Position numbers and translations under genes: made by a program. Shown here in pieces: positions 14,609 to 22,919 of a stretch of DNA of 24,395 nucleotides. The stretch lies in NCBI GenBank assembly GCA_964654995.1, contig CAZZKF010000036.1, forward strand, positions 1 to 24,395. The letters are read 5' to 3'. The DNA comes from CAZZKF01 sp964654995 (lineage in GTDB: Bacteria > Pseudomonadota > Alphaproteobacteria > CAZZKF01). The notes below the pieces were generated by a model. That model did not search any database, was not told where the DNA came from, and saw nothing but the letters and a program-made list of their open reading frames with translations. Position 1 is the first letter of the stretch. Each line of letters starts with the position of its first letter.

Positions 14609-16962
14609 GTTTTCGACTCCCGCGCCGGAACCAACGTAGGAACCAACCAAAGAGCTGTCGGCACCGCCGCACCAATCCCGACCAAAACACTGATTCCGAT
14701 AGCAAATAACGCAGGGTGGCTGGCCAAAGCCAAAGAGCCGAAGCCAACAAGAGTTGTCAATCCAGATGTCAGCACAGCACGCTCCGTTACTCGCTCCCCC
14801 CCACGCAGCTGCCGCCAGACCATAAACAGACCATAATCGATGGTCAATCCGATGACCAAAACACTAGCCACAGAGTTAAACAGATTAAACTCCAAACCTC
14901 CCCATCCCATCACCCCAAACATGGCTGCCAACCCGGATACAACCGGTGCCAGTGCCGCCAAAATCAAACGTAGTCGCCGCAACAACAAACTGACCAACAC
15001 AACAACAGCGCCCCCTGCATACAGTGCCAATCGCAAAAAGTCAGTCGCAACAGCTTGACTCAAACGGCGGCGGAATAACCTGGGAGACAGAACGGTAACG
15101 TCATCACCAGACAAACGGTAAAGCGCTTGTTCCAACCGCGGACCATCCTCAACCAAAGTCAGAATCTGCACCTTCCTGCCATCTTGACGCAACAGACTGC
15201 CAAACAGCTCATCCACACCAGACAACGTTCGCGGCTCAGACCAGCGCGACTGTTTGAGACTGTCCCAAAAGGGGGCAAAAGCAGTCGCGGCAAATCCCAT
15301 TTTTTGCGCTTGAGTCCGCAATTCAAGCGCAATCCGGCGACCATTTGCACTCTGCCAAAACTCTCGCCACGCCTTCTCGTTGGCGCTTCGGGTGGCTCGG
15401 CTTAGCAACAATGGGGCAACACTGACCATCTCTCCCGGTGCAAAATCTCGGCTCAGCCTTGCAAAAAGCTTCTGATTTCGCTCCAAGACAGTGTCAAGAT
15501 CCTCTCCTTGCACCAATAACATGGCGCGAGAGCGCAGATCCCCCCACCCCTGGCGCAATCGTGCCTCGGCGGCAACCAACTCGGGCGGCACCAAACTGAC
15601 TTGACGCAAGTCGCCATTGATCTGCAGACGTTTCGCGCCGCACAAACCAACAAGCAACAAAATTCCCCAGCCGACCAAAAGCAAATGGCGATGTGCCCTT
15701 CCTCTTTTGCGCAACTTCCCTGTCGCAAGAGGCAAGGGTTGGCCTTTCAACACAAGAGGCAACACCAGCAAAGCGAGCAGAAGCGCCAACAATAACCCAA
15801 AGGCAGCAAAACCACCGAGTTGGCGTTGGACGGGTAATGACGAGCCAAGCAAAACCGCAAAGGCCCCAATGCTGGTCAATGCTCCGCATCCCAGAGGACG
15901 CACTAGCCTGGCCAGGATCAGCGAACTCTCCAGACTCCCATGTCGCAAAGCAAAATAGACATGCAATCCATAATCAAGAGCCACCCCAAGAACCACAGCG
16001 GCAAATCCAAGGGTAATGCCCGAAAGCTCACGACCAGTGACCACAACCAGATTTAAGGCCAAAGCGACTGCTGCCAATGGCAAAAGAAAAACCGGAAACG
16101 CACGCCAGTCACGCAAAAAGACAAGAAAAATCGCCAACAAACCGCCACTCGCCCAAAATCCTATTCGGCGCAGGTCCTGTTTGATGGCAACAGCATTGGC
16201 CAAAGTGTAGCGTTGACCACAGAGCCATTCGGCGTGAACCGCCTCCGGCAGCTCTGTCGAAGCCGCCTGAAAAGCCTTCTCCAACGCCGCAGCCCCCTCA
16301 ACATCGGTCAGCGAAATATCGGTGTCGCCAACAAGGAGCAATCCCCGACCATCCCGGCTCCAAAACCGTCCAGCAACAATCTTCCCCTGGCCAAGAAGGT
16401 TGAGATAGGAAAAATCTTTGAAAAGCCGATGGCGCAACCCCAGAGGATCGACCCGAATCAAATTCTTGCTCCCCAATCCCACCGGGGAAAGCAAAGCAGC
16501 TTTGGCAACCTGTAAACGCCGGGCAATCTCTTCTGCGTTGAGTTCGGAAGCAACTTGCTGCAGTTCAGCCGCCGAAAAACGTTGCGGCAGTTCTGCAACC
16601 AACTGCCGCAATAGATCCGACAAGTTTATCTGCATTCGTGCCTGCAACCGTCCAACACCCGCCATGTTGAAACGGCGACAAAAGCGATCGGCAGCCTGGA
16701 TCAATACCCGAGGAGGCACTCCCTCACCGCCTTCAAAAATCACGACCAACTTGCGTGTCAAAGGCATCTGTTGCAACAGATGGAACTCTGTTGCCAACTG
16801 CTTGTCCCTATCAGGTATCAGCGTCCGGGCATCCTCACGCAAATCAAGACGTAGTAAGCTCAGCCCCCCCAAAACCAGTAAAACAACAGTGACCCCCAGC
16901 ACCACCTGAGAACGGGCACTAAGCCAAACATGGACCGCCGCTATCCAACGCTCAGGTGACAT
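14605..16962 (-). CDS. MMPL/RND-family lipid exporter (ApeM-like)
   Basis: The 785-residue inner-membrane protein shows the RND two-fold plan. It has TM1 at about 20-38, a periplasmic loop to about 265, five membrane segments at about 268-405, TM7 at about 426-442, a second loop to about 640, and five final segments at about 643-778. The paired proton-relay motifs LDYGLH (329-334) and IDYGLF (708-713) supply Asp330/Tyr331 and Asp709/Tyr710, as in MmpL-type transporters. These move lipids or lipid precursors out of the inner membrane using the proton gradient. It sits between LolA-like and DUF3261-like genes, the same trio that handles product export in aryl polyene clusters. The ATG at 16962 overlaps the LolA stop by one base (TGATG); a TTG lies directly before it. 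The ribosome site is weak, which suggests coupling. Confidence 0.92.
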   Translation of the reverse strand: MSPERWIAAVHVWLSARSQVVLGVTVVLLVLGGLSLLRLDLREDARTLIPDRDKQLATEFHLLQQMPLTRKLVVIFEGGEGVPPRVLIQAADRFCRRFNMAGVGRLQARMQINLSDLLRQLVAELPQRFSAAELQQVASELNAEEIARRLQVAKAALLSPVGLGSKNLIRVDPLGLRHRLFKDFSYLNLLGQGKIVAGRFWSRDGRGLLLVGDTDISLTDVEGAAALEKAFQAASTELPEAVHAEWLCGQRYTLANAVAIKQDLRRIGFWASGGLLAIFLVFLRDWRAFPVFLLPLAAVALALNLVVVTGRELSGITLGFAAVVLGVALDYGLHVYFALRHGSLESSLILARLVRPLGCGALTSIGAFAVLLGSSLPVQRQLGGFAAFGLLLALLLALLVLPLVLKGQPLPLATGKLRKRGRAHRHLLLVGWGILLLVGLCGAKRLQINGDLRQVSLVPPELVAAEARLRQGWGDLRSRAMLLVQGEDLDTVLERNQKLFARLSRDFAPGEMVSVAPLLLSRATRSANEKAWREFWQSANGRRIALELRTQAQKMGFAATAFAPFWDSLKQSRWSEPRTLSGVDELFGSLLRQDGRKVQILTLVEDGPRLEQALYRLSGDDVTVLSPRLFRRRLSQAVATDFLRLALYAGGAVVVLVSLLLRRLRLILAALAPVVSGLAAMFGVMGWGGLEFNLFNSVASVLVIGLTIDYGLFMVWRQLRGGERVTERAVLTSGLTTLVGFGSLALASHPALFAIGISVLVGIGAAVPTALWLVPTLVPARESKT

Positions 16963-17576
16963 CAACGAAACAAACTCGGGTCCAAATCCGGGTTTAAAAC
17001 CGTATGCTCGAACCGTAACCGAGTCCGGTCTCCGTCGGGCTCTTGGAGTTCAACCTGAGTAATACTGCGGTCATCTGGAGCAAAGCTGATATCGATCGAT
17101 TTCAGAGGAGAGGTCGAATCACGAGGATACAAACGTATACGCGCTGGCGTTGTCGCCAAAAGCTCGAACTGATACTGCTGCTGCAACCGGACAAAATCGG
17201 CCCGAAACCAAGCAAGCAACTGTTCGGCAATCGCCTGCATCAGTGGGTCACTGCCAATATGAAAGACTTCATCAGTCTCCTGCAGGGCATGCCATCGGCG
17301 CCCCCTCTCGCCATCAAGGACAAATCCACTCTGGTAGGGTTCGAGCAGTTCCCAACGCAAACGACGTTCACGCATGAAGGCAAGATGACCTCGAGAGCGA
17401 ACAGGAGTGGCAAACATGGCCAACTCCTTTTCCTGCACAAAATCGCTCTCAAGACTCTGGACCCCCGCCGCTGCCCGTTGCAACCGCGCCAAAACTGTGG
17501 CCAGCGGCCCCTCTTCCGCCCCCACGGCTAGCGGATAACCCAATACCAACAGCAAGAAAAAAAACACCCTAATCAT
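16962..17576 (-). CDS. periplasmic LolA-like carrier protein
   Basis: The 204-residue protein has a clear signal peptide (MIRVFFFLLLVLGYPLAVGA, cleavage near residue 20) and then a LolA-type start: a helix containing LQSLESDFVQEKELAMF-like spacing, GHLAFMRERRLRWELLEPYQ, and later FRADFVRLQQQYQFELL and strands ending near the C-terminus. LolA chaperones carry lipoproteins through the periplasm; the paralogues in aryl polyene clusters are thought to carry the polyene lipid. The order LolA-like, MMPL, DUF3261-like argues that all three act on one lipid. I chose the ATG at 17576 because the signal peptide begins there and it overlaps the previous gene by only 8 bases. An ATG at 17591 directly abuts a GGAGG and so has no usable spacing. 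Confidence 0.88.
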   Translation of the reverse strand: MIRVFFFLLLVLGYPLAVGAEEGPLATVLARLQRAAAGVQSLESDFVQEKELAMFATPVRSRGHLAFMRERRLRWELLEPYQSGFVLDGERGRRWHALQETDEVFHIGSDPLMQAIAEQLLAWFRADFVRLQQQYQFELLATTPARIRLYPRDSTSPLKSIDISFAPDDRSITQVELQEPDGDRTRLRFEHTVLNPDLDPSLFR

Positions 17577-18030
17577 TCCGCCCCGCCCCATCCTCCGGTT
17601 TAAGCCAGAGTTTAAGAGAACCGCGGGCCAGAATACGATCTTCGGCGAGAATCTCCCCCTCGATCAGGGCAAAGTCTCCCAATTCAGCACACGTAGTTAC
17701 CCGCACCAACAGGCGCTCACCAACACCCGCCGTTGCCAACAGCTCGAAGTTGCTGATGCCGACCAAATAACCCGTGCGAACAGGTTTATGAGCCAGCCAG
17801 TCGCGGTACCCCTGTGCTGCCGCCTGAGCCTGGGCAAGAAGTTCGAGTGCTGCCAACGGTTCGAGTCTGCCATCCTCGCCAATCAACAAATGATTTGCGT
17901 CGAGCCAAGCCTCCACTTCGGCCCGTTCATCCGAACAACGAAGCAAACGGTCAACCATGCGCATGGGCAAACGATGCGGCATGAACGGCTCTACGGGCTG
18001 CGGCAATACTTTTCCCCGACTGTCAGTCAT
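17569..18030 (-). CDS. ApeP-like 3-hydroxyacyl-ACP dehydratase (hotdog)
   Basis: The 153-residue protein opens with PHRLPMRMVDRLL (19-31), the hallmark of FabA/ApeP-like hotdog dehydratases, and contains GRLEPLAALELLAQAQAAAQGY with Glu63 matching the catalytic acid of FabZ-type enzymes. The GHFPG segment with its His is not present; His47 is nearby but at a different spacing. In aryl polyene systems ApeP works together with ApeI in dehydration of the growing chain. Here the second partner could be the small FabZ-like protein at 13582, which has the His and lacks the acid. The ATG at 18030 overlaps the acyltransferase stop (ATGA) and has GGAG six bases upstream. It lies between export and acyl-transfer genes. 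Confidence 0.84.
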   Translation of the reverse strand: MTDSRGKVLPQPVEPFMPHRLPMRMVDRLLRCSDERAEVEAWLDANHLLIGEDGRLEPLAALELLAQAQAAAQGYRDWLAHKPVRTGYLVGISNFELLATAGVGERLLVRVTTCAELGDFALIEGEILAEDRILARGSLKLWLKPEDGAGRND

Positions 18031-18809
18031 AAGCACTCCAACGCCTCGGCGATGGCCTTCCGCGCCCGGCGACGCATCTCACGGGGCTGCGCATGCACAT
18101 CAAGCCAATCAGGAATCGGAATCGGTTCCAAAACACGCAACTTTACTGAACACGGGTGCAACAACCATCGACCCGGAGGCAACAAATGATCGGTTCCCGT
18201 CAGGCAAAGAGGCACAATCGGAACGCCTGCGGCAACAGCCACTTGGAAAGCCCCCGCATGAAACCTCTGCAATCTGCCATCACGACTACGATGTCCCTCA
18301 GGAAAAAACAGCAGGCGCCCACCCTCCTTTAGCTCTTGACACGCGGCTGCAAGAAGATCTTTCCAGTCGCTTGCTTCAACATTGAGATAGCGTGCCAACA
18401 ACATAAACCGTCGATACCACCACATTCGAAATGGCCAGTCGCGTACGGCAAAAACAATGTTCGACACCGGAAGCAACGCCATACAATAGGTGTCGAAAAA
18501 CGAAAGATGGTTCACCACCAATACGGTCGGCCCCAACGTCCGCAAATGCTCAGCCCCCTCAATACTGAAACGCACGAAAGGTCGACAAATAAGTAACCAG
18601 CCCCGCCCATACAACCAGATAAAATACCGAATGATAGTTGCCGAGGACCAAGAGGTCAATACCCGCCACAGGCTATAAAGAAGGGGCGAAAGAAAAATTC
18701 CCAACAGCGTCCATAACACCAAAATGGGGTAGACCCACAAATTCATCAAGACAACCAACAACCATCCGTTTGTTGTCTTCACCTGAGTTTGCCGCACAAC
18801 CAACGTCAT
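18027..18809 (-). CDS. PlsC-type lysophospholipid acyltransferase (LPLAT)
   Basis: The 260-residue protein has hydrophobic N-terminal segments (about residues 15-60) and the two standard PlsC motifs: NHLSFFD (100-106, catalytic His101 and Asp106) and FFPEGHRSRDG (168-178). Such membrane-bound enzymes transfer acyl groups from acyl-ACP or acyl-CoA to a glycerol phosphate or similar hydroxyl. It follows the second ACP gene by three bases, so the ACP is a plausible donor. Related acyltransferases (ApeD-type) are normal in aryl polyene clusters and may attach the chain to a lipid anchor. No strong ribosome site precedes the ATG at 18809. A second, LpxL-type acyltransferase lies at 5140, so the final lipid may carry more than one acyl chain (inference). 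Confidence 0.9.
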   Translation of the reverse strand: MTLVVRQTQVKTTNGWLLVVLMNLWVYPILVLWTLLGIFLSPLLYSLWRVLTSWSSATIIRYFIWLYGRGWLLICRPFVRFSIEGAEHLRTLGPTVLVVNHLSFFDTYCMALLPVSNIVFAVRDWPFRMWWYRRFMLLARYLNVEASDWKDLLAAACQELKEGGRLLFFPEGHRSRDGRLQRFHAGAFQVAVAAGVPIVPLCLTGTDHLLPPGRWLLHPCSVKLRVLEPIPIPDWLDVHAQPREMRRRARKAIAEALECL

Positions 18810-18812
18810 AAT

Positions 18813-19070
18813 TCACGCCGTTAGTTCGCGACTTTTCTCAAGCACATAAGCATACAGTTCACCCAAGGTGCGAATCTGCCGCATCCGTTCTTCTTCTCGA
18901 ATTTTGAATTTAAAGGCCTGTTCGAGAGCGACAACCATATCCACAGCATCAAGACTGTCAAGTTCCAAGTCTTCGTAGAGAGTTGCTTCCGGAGACATCA
19001 TCTCTGGGTCGAGCTCAAATTCCTCACACAGGGTTTTATTGATGAGGTCGATGACTTCTTCTTCGGTCAT
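18813..19070 (-). CDS. acyl carrier protein (second; right block)
   Basis: The 85-residue acidic protein has the phosphopantetheine motif YEDLELDSLDAVDM with Ser39. It is a short helical ACP with a Met- and Glu-rich centre (EFELDPEMMSPEATL) and differs from the ACP at 4865. Its ATG at 19070 overlaps the ketosynthase stop as ATGA and has AAGGAG nine bases upstream; a longer open frame begins at 19187 but lies inside the ketosynthase gene. It probably serves the ketosynthases at 19067 and 21696 and the PlsC-type acyltransferase that follows. ACPs in aryl polyene clusters also come in pairs (ApeE, ApeF), so two copies fit that plan. Confidence 0.95.
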   Translation of the reverse strand: MTEEEVIDLINKTLCEEFELDPEMMSPEATLYEDLELDSLDAVDMVVALEQAFKFKIREEERMRQIRTLGELYAYVLEKSRELTA

Positions 19071-20290
19071 TCTGAAAAACTCCTTATGACAAGTGATGAA
19101 TCGATTCCTCCCAACGCAAAGCTGTTTTTCATGGCAACTTTGGCATTGGAGTCGGTCGGGACAGTTAACAAATTCAAACATCCACAACGCGGATCGGGAT
19201 TCTCGAGATTCCGAGTCGGCAACAAAATTCCGTTCTGTAACATCTGCAAAGTCGCGATTAACTCCAACGCACCACTGGCAGCCATAGTGTGGCCGAGGTG
19301 GCCCTTGAGGCTGCTGACCGGCACCCGATCGCCGACCAAACGTGCAATGGCCTGTCCTTCAGCCAAATCTCCCTGTTCCGTTGCTGTGGCATGGGCATTG
19401 ATATAGTCCAATTCTTCAGCCGCCAATCCCGCATCGGCCAAAGCCCGGCGCATGCAACGCTCCATCGCCGCCGAATCGGGATTGGCAATGTTCCCCGAGT
19501 CCGCCAAAGAAGCAAAACCCACCACCTCTCCCAAAATGGTCGCTCCACGCTGCAATGCACTTTGCAGGCTTTCAAGCAGCAAAAAACCCGCGCCCTCACC
19601 GCAAACCAACCCTTGTCGCCCCCGATCAAAGGGACGAGAAGCAGCCTGGGGGTCTTCGGCCTGGCAAGCAGCGGCATTCATGATGTCAAACGTTGCCACA
19701 GTTAGCGGATGCAATTCGTCGGCCCCACCGCAAAGCATGCGCTCCTGGCGGCCGGCAGCAATCAATTCGTAGGCCAATCCAATTGCTTGACATCCAGTGG
19801 CACACGCCGCTCCTGGCGCCAAAACCCGTCCCCCCAATCCAAGTGCCTGAACCAAATTGGCTGCCACACTATGGTTCATGATTTGGAAAAACGTCGTCGA
19901 GCGCATCCGCTCAAGACTTTCATCACGAAAAAAATCACGAAAAAAGTTCTCGGTGGTTTGAGTGCTGCCGACAGTCGAACCAACGACTAAACCCAACTCT
20001 GTCAGGTCACTGTCTGCCATTTTGGCCATTGATAATGCTTCTCGCGCCGCTAATGTCGCGTAAATCGACATGGCTGACATCGAACGTCGAAACTTGCGCG
20101 GAATACTCTTTTCGTCAACATCCGGAACGGCCGCAGCCAAATCGGTCCTAAGTCCAGAGACTCTGTGCGTTACAACGCTCCGACGAACGGCACTTTCCAT
20201 CCGGTGCAGTTTGGCAAAAAGACGCTCTGCCCCGACACCAAAGGGACAAACAGCGCCATAACCGGTGACAACAACCCGATTCATTGACAT
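19067..20290 (-). CDS. beta-ketoacyl-ACP synthase (FabF-like)
   Basis: The 407-residue protein carries an active triad: Cys163 in GAACATGCQA, His300 in NAHATATEQGD and His334 in GHLGHTMAASG, ending with FALGGIDSS. The Cys motif (ACATG) and the HATAT loop mark a family branch different from the other synthases here; it resembles the ApeO-type group. It extends acyl chains on ACP. I chose the ATG at 20290 because GGGAGG is ten bases upstream; the ATG at 20284 would overlap the previous stop exactly (ATGA) but would be 16 bases from the site. It lies between the FAD protein and the ACP and is likely to be the main elongating synthase of the right block (inference). Confidence 0.92.
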   Translation of the reverse strand: MSMNRVVVTGYGAVCPFGVGAERLFAKLHRMESAVRRSVVTHRVSGLRTDLAAAVPDVDEKSIPRKFRRSMSAMSIYATLAAREALSMAKMADSDLTELGLVVGSTVGSTQTTENFFRDFFRDESLERMRSTTFFQIMNHSVAANLVQALGLGGRVLAPGAACATGCQAIGLAYELIAAGRQERMLCGGADELHPLTVATFDIMNAAACQAEDPQAASRPFDRGRQGLVCGEGAGFLLLESLQSALQRGATILGEVVGFASLADSGNIANPDSAAMERCMRRALADAGLAAEELDYINAHATATEQGDLAEGQAIARLVGDRVPVSSLKGHLGHTMAASGALELIATLQMLQNGILLPTRNLENPDPRCGCLNLLTVPTDSNAKVAMKNSFALGGIDSSLVIRSFSE

Positions 20291-21699
20291 GCCAACAGTT
20301 CCTCCCTGAGGCGATTGTCACCGCACAGTTCTTGGCAAGCCCAAAATGCTGACAGGGCAGTGCCCAAAAGCCCTGGAGCGACCACGGCCTGACCGGCTAA
20401 AAATAGCCCTTTGACTCTGGTGCGCGGCTGAGGATTCATTTGATCAAGGTAATGGGCAATCCCATACAAACCGGCAACTGGCGCATTGGCATATCGCTGA
20501 AAAGTCCTTGGCGTTCCCCCATCCACCCAGCAAATTCCCTGGGCCAAATCCGGAGAATGACGCTCAATCGCTCGTTGAAGCTCAGCCAAGCGTTTTTTCT
20601 TGCGTTCTTGGTAATCTGGGGTATTCCAGTCGGTGTTCGATTCGGGACAAATAGCCACCACGCCCGAATGATCTTCGCCACTGCCTCTTGTCAAATAGAT
20701 GGGGGCTTGTTCGCCACAAGCATCAAAATCCAGGTACATATTGCGCCCTTTCAGCTGAGGCAAAGCCCCTTTGGGATAACCAAAAAGGCAGCAAGCAGAC
20801 TGAGTCGCCGGCAAGCTTTTAAGACGTTGGCTATAAATAGGTCGCAAAGCCCTTTCTGGTAACAATTCTGGCAAAACGTGCGGATGCAAAGTCACAATAC
20901 AGGATTGGCCCGTGAAAGATCGCCCATCTTGCAAGCTCAAGCCGCAGAAACAACGGTCTTCCTTGAGCTCGACAGCCTTGACCGGCACACCACAATGAAT
21001 TTTCACGCCGAGCTTCCTGAGAGCCGTTTCCAACACCTTGACCAGCCGTTCCCCCCCACCACGCACAGTATGGGCACCCTGATAATACAAACCGACAACA
21101 CCAGCATGGAAGGCCAAAGAAACTTTATTGGCAGGCACACCATGCAACATACAATGCAAAGAAAGAAGGCGCCTTAGCCGAACATCCCGAACATGTTCTT
21201 CAATCACAGATTGAAGACTGCGGTACAAAGCCTTCAGAACTTCGGAAGTCACCTGCCCCCTGGGATCAAAACTCAGCAACGGCAAATTGTGGCAGACCTG
21301 TTCTAGGCAACGAAAAAAACTATGAAGTCCCTTGGCATCCGCAGGAAAACGTTCTGTCAGTTTATGTCGTAATTCTGAAATACCGACAGGGAAGATAAAT
21401 TCTTCCCCATCCTGAAAACGCAGAACATCAAATCCTTGAGGAGAAAGTTCGACAACTTGCAGGGCATCGATAATCCCTAAGTAACGAAAAATTCGCCTGA
21501 GAATGCCACCTTCCCCCAAGCCACCAGCATAATGAAAGCCGGTATCGAAATACCAGCTATCTCGCCAAAAACCACGCACGACAGGTGCCAGTTGAGGTGC
21601 GGCCTCAAACAAATCGACATGATATCCCAAATGCGCCAGAAACGCGGCAGAGAAGATCCCGGAAAGACCTCCACCTATGACAAGGCAGGACGGCTTCAT
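20281..21699 (-). CDS. FAD-dependent phytoene-desaturase-like oxidoreductase
   Basis: The 472-residue protein begins with a dinucleotide-binding fold (CLVIGGGLSGI at 5-15, Glu32 ending the second strand) and has the ARVV-like active middle of the CrtI/amine-oxidase superfamily. Near the C-terminus RVKGLFLAGQAVVAPGLLGTALSA is the FAD-binding end motif of phytoene desaturases and retinol saturases. Members desaturate, isomerise or saturate polyene-like chains with FAD. Its presence between two ketosynthases suggests that it acts on the acyl polyene, possibly bound to ACP. Phytoene-desaturase homologues are also among the genes proposed for ladderane lipids, by recall. The ATG at 21699 overlaps the upstream stop (ATGA); the ribosome site is weak. 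It is not a housekeeping carotenoid gene, because no other carotenoid genes are present in the window. Confidence 0.85.
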   Translation of the reverse strand: MKPSCLVIGGGLSGIFSAAFLAHLGYHVDLFEAAPQLAPVVRGFWRDSWYFDTGFHYAGGLGEGGILRRIFRYLGIIDALQVVELSPQGFDVLRFQDGEEFIFPVGISELRHKLTERFPADAKGLHSFFRCLEQVCHNLPLLSFDPRGQVTSEVLKALYRSLQSVIEEHVRDVRLRRLLSLHCMLHGVPANKVSLAFHAGVVGLYYQGAHTVRGGGERLVKVLETALRKLGVKIHCGVPVKAVELKEDRCFCGLSLQDGRSFTGQSCIVTLHPHVLPELLPERALRPIYSQRLKSLPATQSACCLFGYPKGALPQLKGRNMYLDFDACGEQAPIYLTRGSGEDHSGVVAICPESNTDWNTPDYQERKKKRLAELQRAIERHSPDLAQGICWVDGGTPRTFQRYANAPVAGLYGIAHYLDQMNPQPRTRVKGLFLAGQAVVAPGLLGTALSAFWACQELCGDNRLREELLACQ

Positions 21700-22907
21700 A
21701 CCCCAAAATGAAGAACCAAAGCCGCATTGGTTCCTCCAAATCCGGCAGAGTTGCACAAAACCGTCTGGGGCCTTTGGTCAATCACCGTCCGGGCAATGCG
21801 CAACGGCGGCATATCGGGGTCGGGATCAGTGTAGTTGAGATTTTGAGCGATAAAGCCTCCCCGGGCCATCAGACAGGTATAAACAACCTGGGAGGCACCG
21901 GCCATCCACAGCTCATGCCCAACCTGCCCTTTAAGAGAAGAGACCCAAGGAGATTCCGAGCCAAAAACACGTTGAATATTGATAGCTTCTGCCCGGTCTC
22001 CAGCTGGAGTCGACGTGGCATGAGCACAGATATAATCGATCTGATCCTTCGCAACTTCCGCCTGTTGCAAGGCCATTTGCATTGCGCGGCTTAATCCCGT
22101 CTGGCTCGGAACCGAAAGAGACTCGCCATCGGATGAAAAACCATAACCGAGAACCAATCCCAAAATGTTGGCGCCACGCCGTCGAGCCTGTTCGTAATTT
22201 TCCAGAACAATCGCGGCCGCCCCCCCACTCGGAACCAATCCGTCACGCCCACGATCAAAAGGGCGACTGGCAGCCTCCGGCTCTGAAACCCGTGTCGAAA
22301 AAGCTCCCAAAGCATCAAAGCTGCACATCGACTCTGGATTGATTTCTTGGGCCCCACCGCAAATCACCAGATCTTGCCGGCCGCTGGCAATCAAATCAGC
22401 CGCCTGCCCAACGGCATGCCCACCACTTGAACACGCAGAAGAAAGGCTCCAACACGCTCCTTGCGTCTTTAAAAGCGTATTGAGATTCATGGTGACAGTG
22501 GACGTCATGGAGCGAAAAATATAGCCGCTGCCTATGCCATGAGTTTCACCAACCCGATGCAGCAATTCCACCTGTTCGACCGCCGCCAAGCAACTTGAAT
22601 CACAACCAAAAACCAGACCACAACGGGGATTGGCTATCTCCTCGGTTGACAACCCGGCGCCACTCAAGGCATCAAGTACCGCCGCATGGGCCCATTGAGC
22701 AAAATCCGGCATGCTCTTGCGCTGTTTGCGGGACAGAACAGCATTAAAGACAATCTGCCCCGTCAAAGGACTTCGGAACCCCAACTCTTGCCGCCGAGGA
22801 TCAATCCCTATTCCCGATCGCCCTTCCCGCAACGCCAGTTCCACGGTCTCCAGATCTCGACCAAGACAGGAGACAATTCCTACGCCCGTAATGGCAACCT
22901 GCGGCAT
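21696..22907 (-). CDS. beta-ketoacyl-ACP synthase (FabB/KAS I-like)
   Basis: The 403-residue protein has Cys159 in SSACSSGGHAVGQAA, His296 in CAHATSTPAGD and His331 in GQVGHELWMAGASQ, giving a complete condensing triad. The second His motif (GHELWMAGA) is unlike the GHTLGAAG of FabF enzymes and nearer the FabB type (KAS I), as is the HATSTPAGD loop. FabB enzymes handle unsaturated chain elongation. It is the first synthase of the operon, after FabG, and its ATG is preceded by an AGGGGGAGG-type site with about 4-base spacing. It may start or elongate the chain made with the second ACP; ApeR in aryl polyene clusters has a comparable position in the set (inference). Confidence 0.92.
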   Translation of the reverse strand: MPQVAITGVGIVSCLGRDLETVELALREGRSGIGIDPRRQELGFRSPLTGQIVFNAVLSRKQRKSMPDFAQWAHAAVLDALSGAGLSTEEIANPRCGLVFGCDSSCLAAVEQVELLHRVGETHGIGSGYIFRSMTSTVTMNLNTLLKTQGACWSLSSACSSGGHAVGQAADLIASGRQDLVICGGAQEINPESMCSFDALGAFSTRVSEPEAASRPFDRGRDGLVPSGGAAAIVLENYEQARRRGANILGLVLGYGFSSDGESLSVPSQTGLSRAMQMALQQAEVAKDQIDYICAHATSTPAGDRAEAINIQRVFGSESPWVSSLKGQVGHELWMAGASQVVYTCLMARGGFIAQNLNYTDPDPDMPPLRIARTVIDQRPQTVLCNSAGFGGTNAALVLHFGV

Positions 22908-22919
22908 CCCCTCCCCCTC

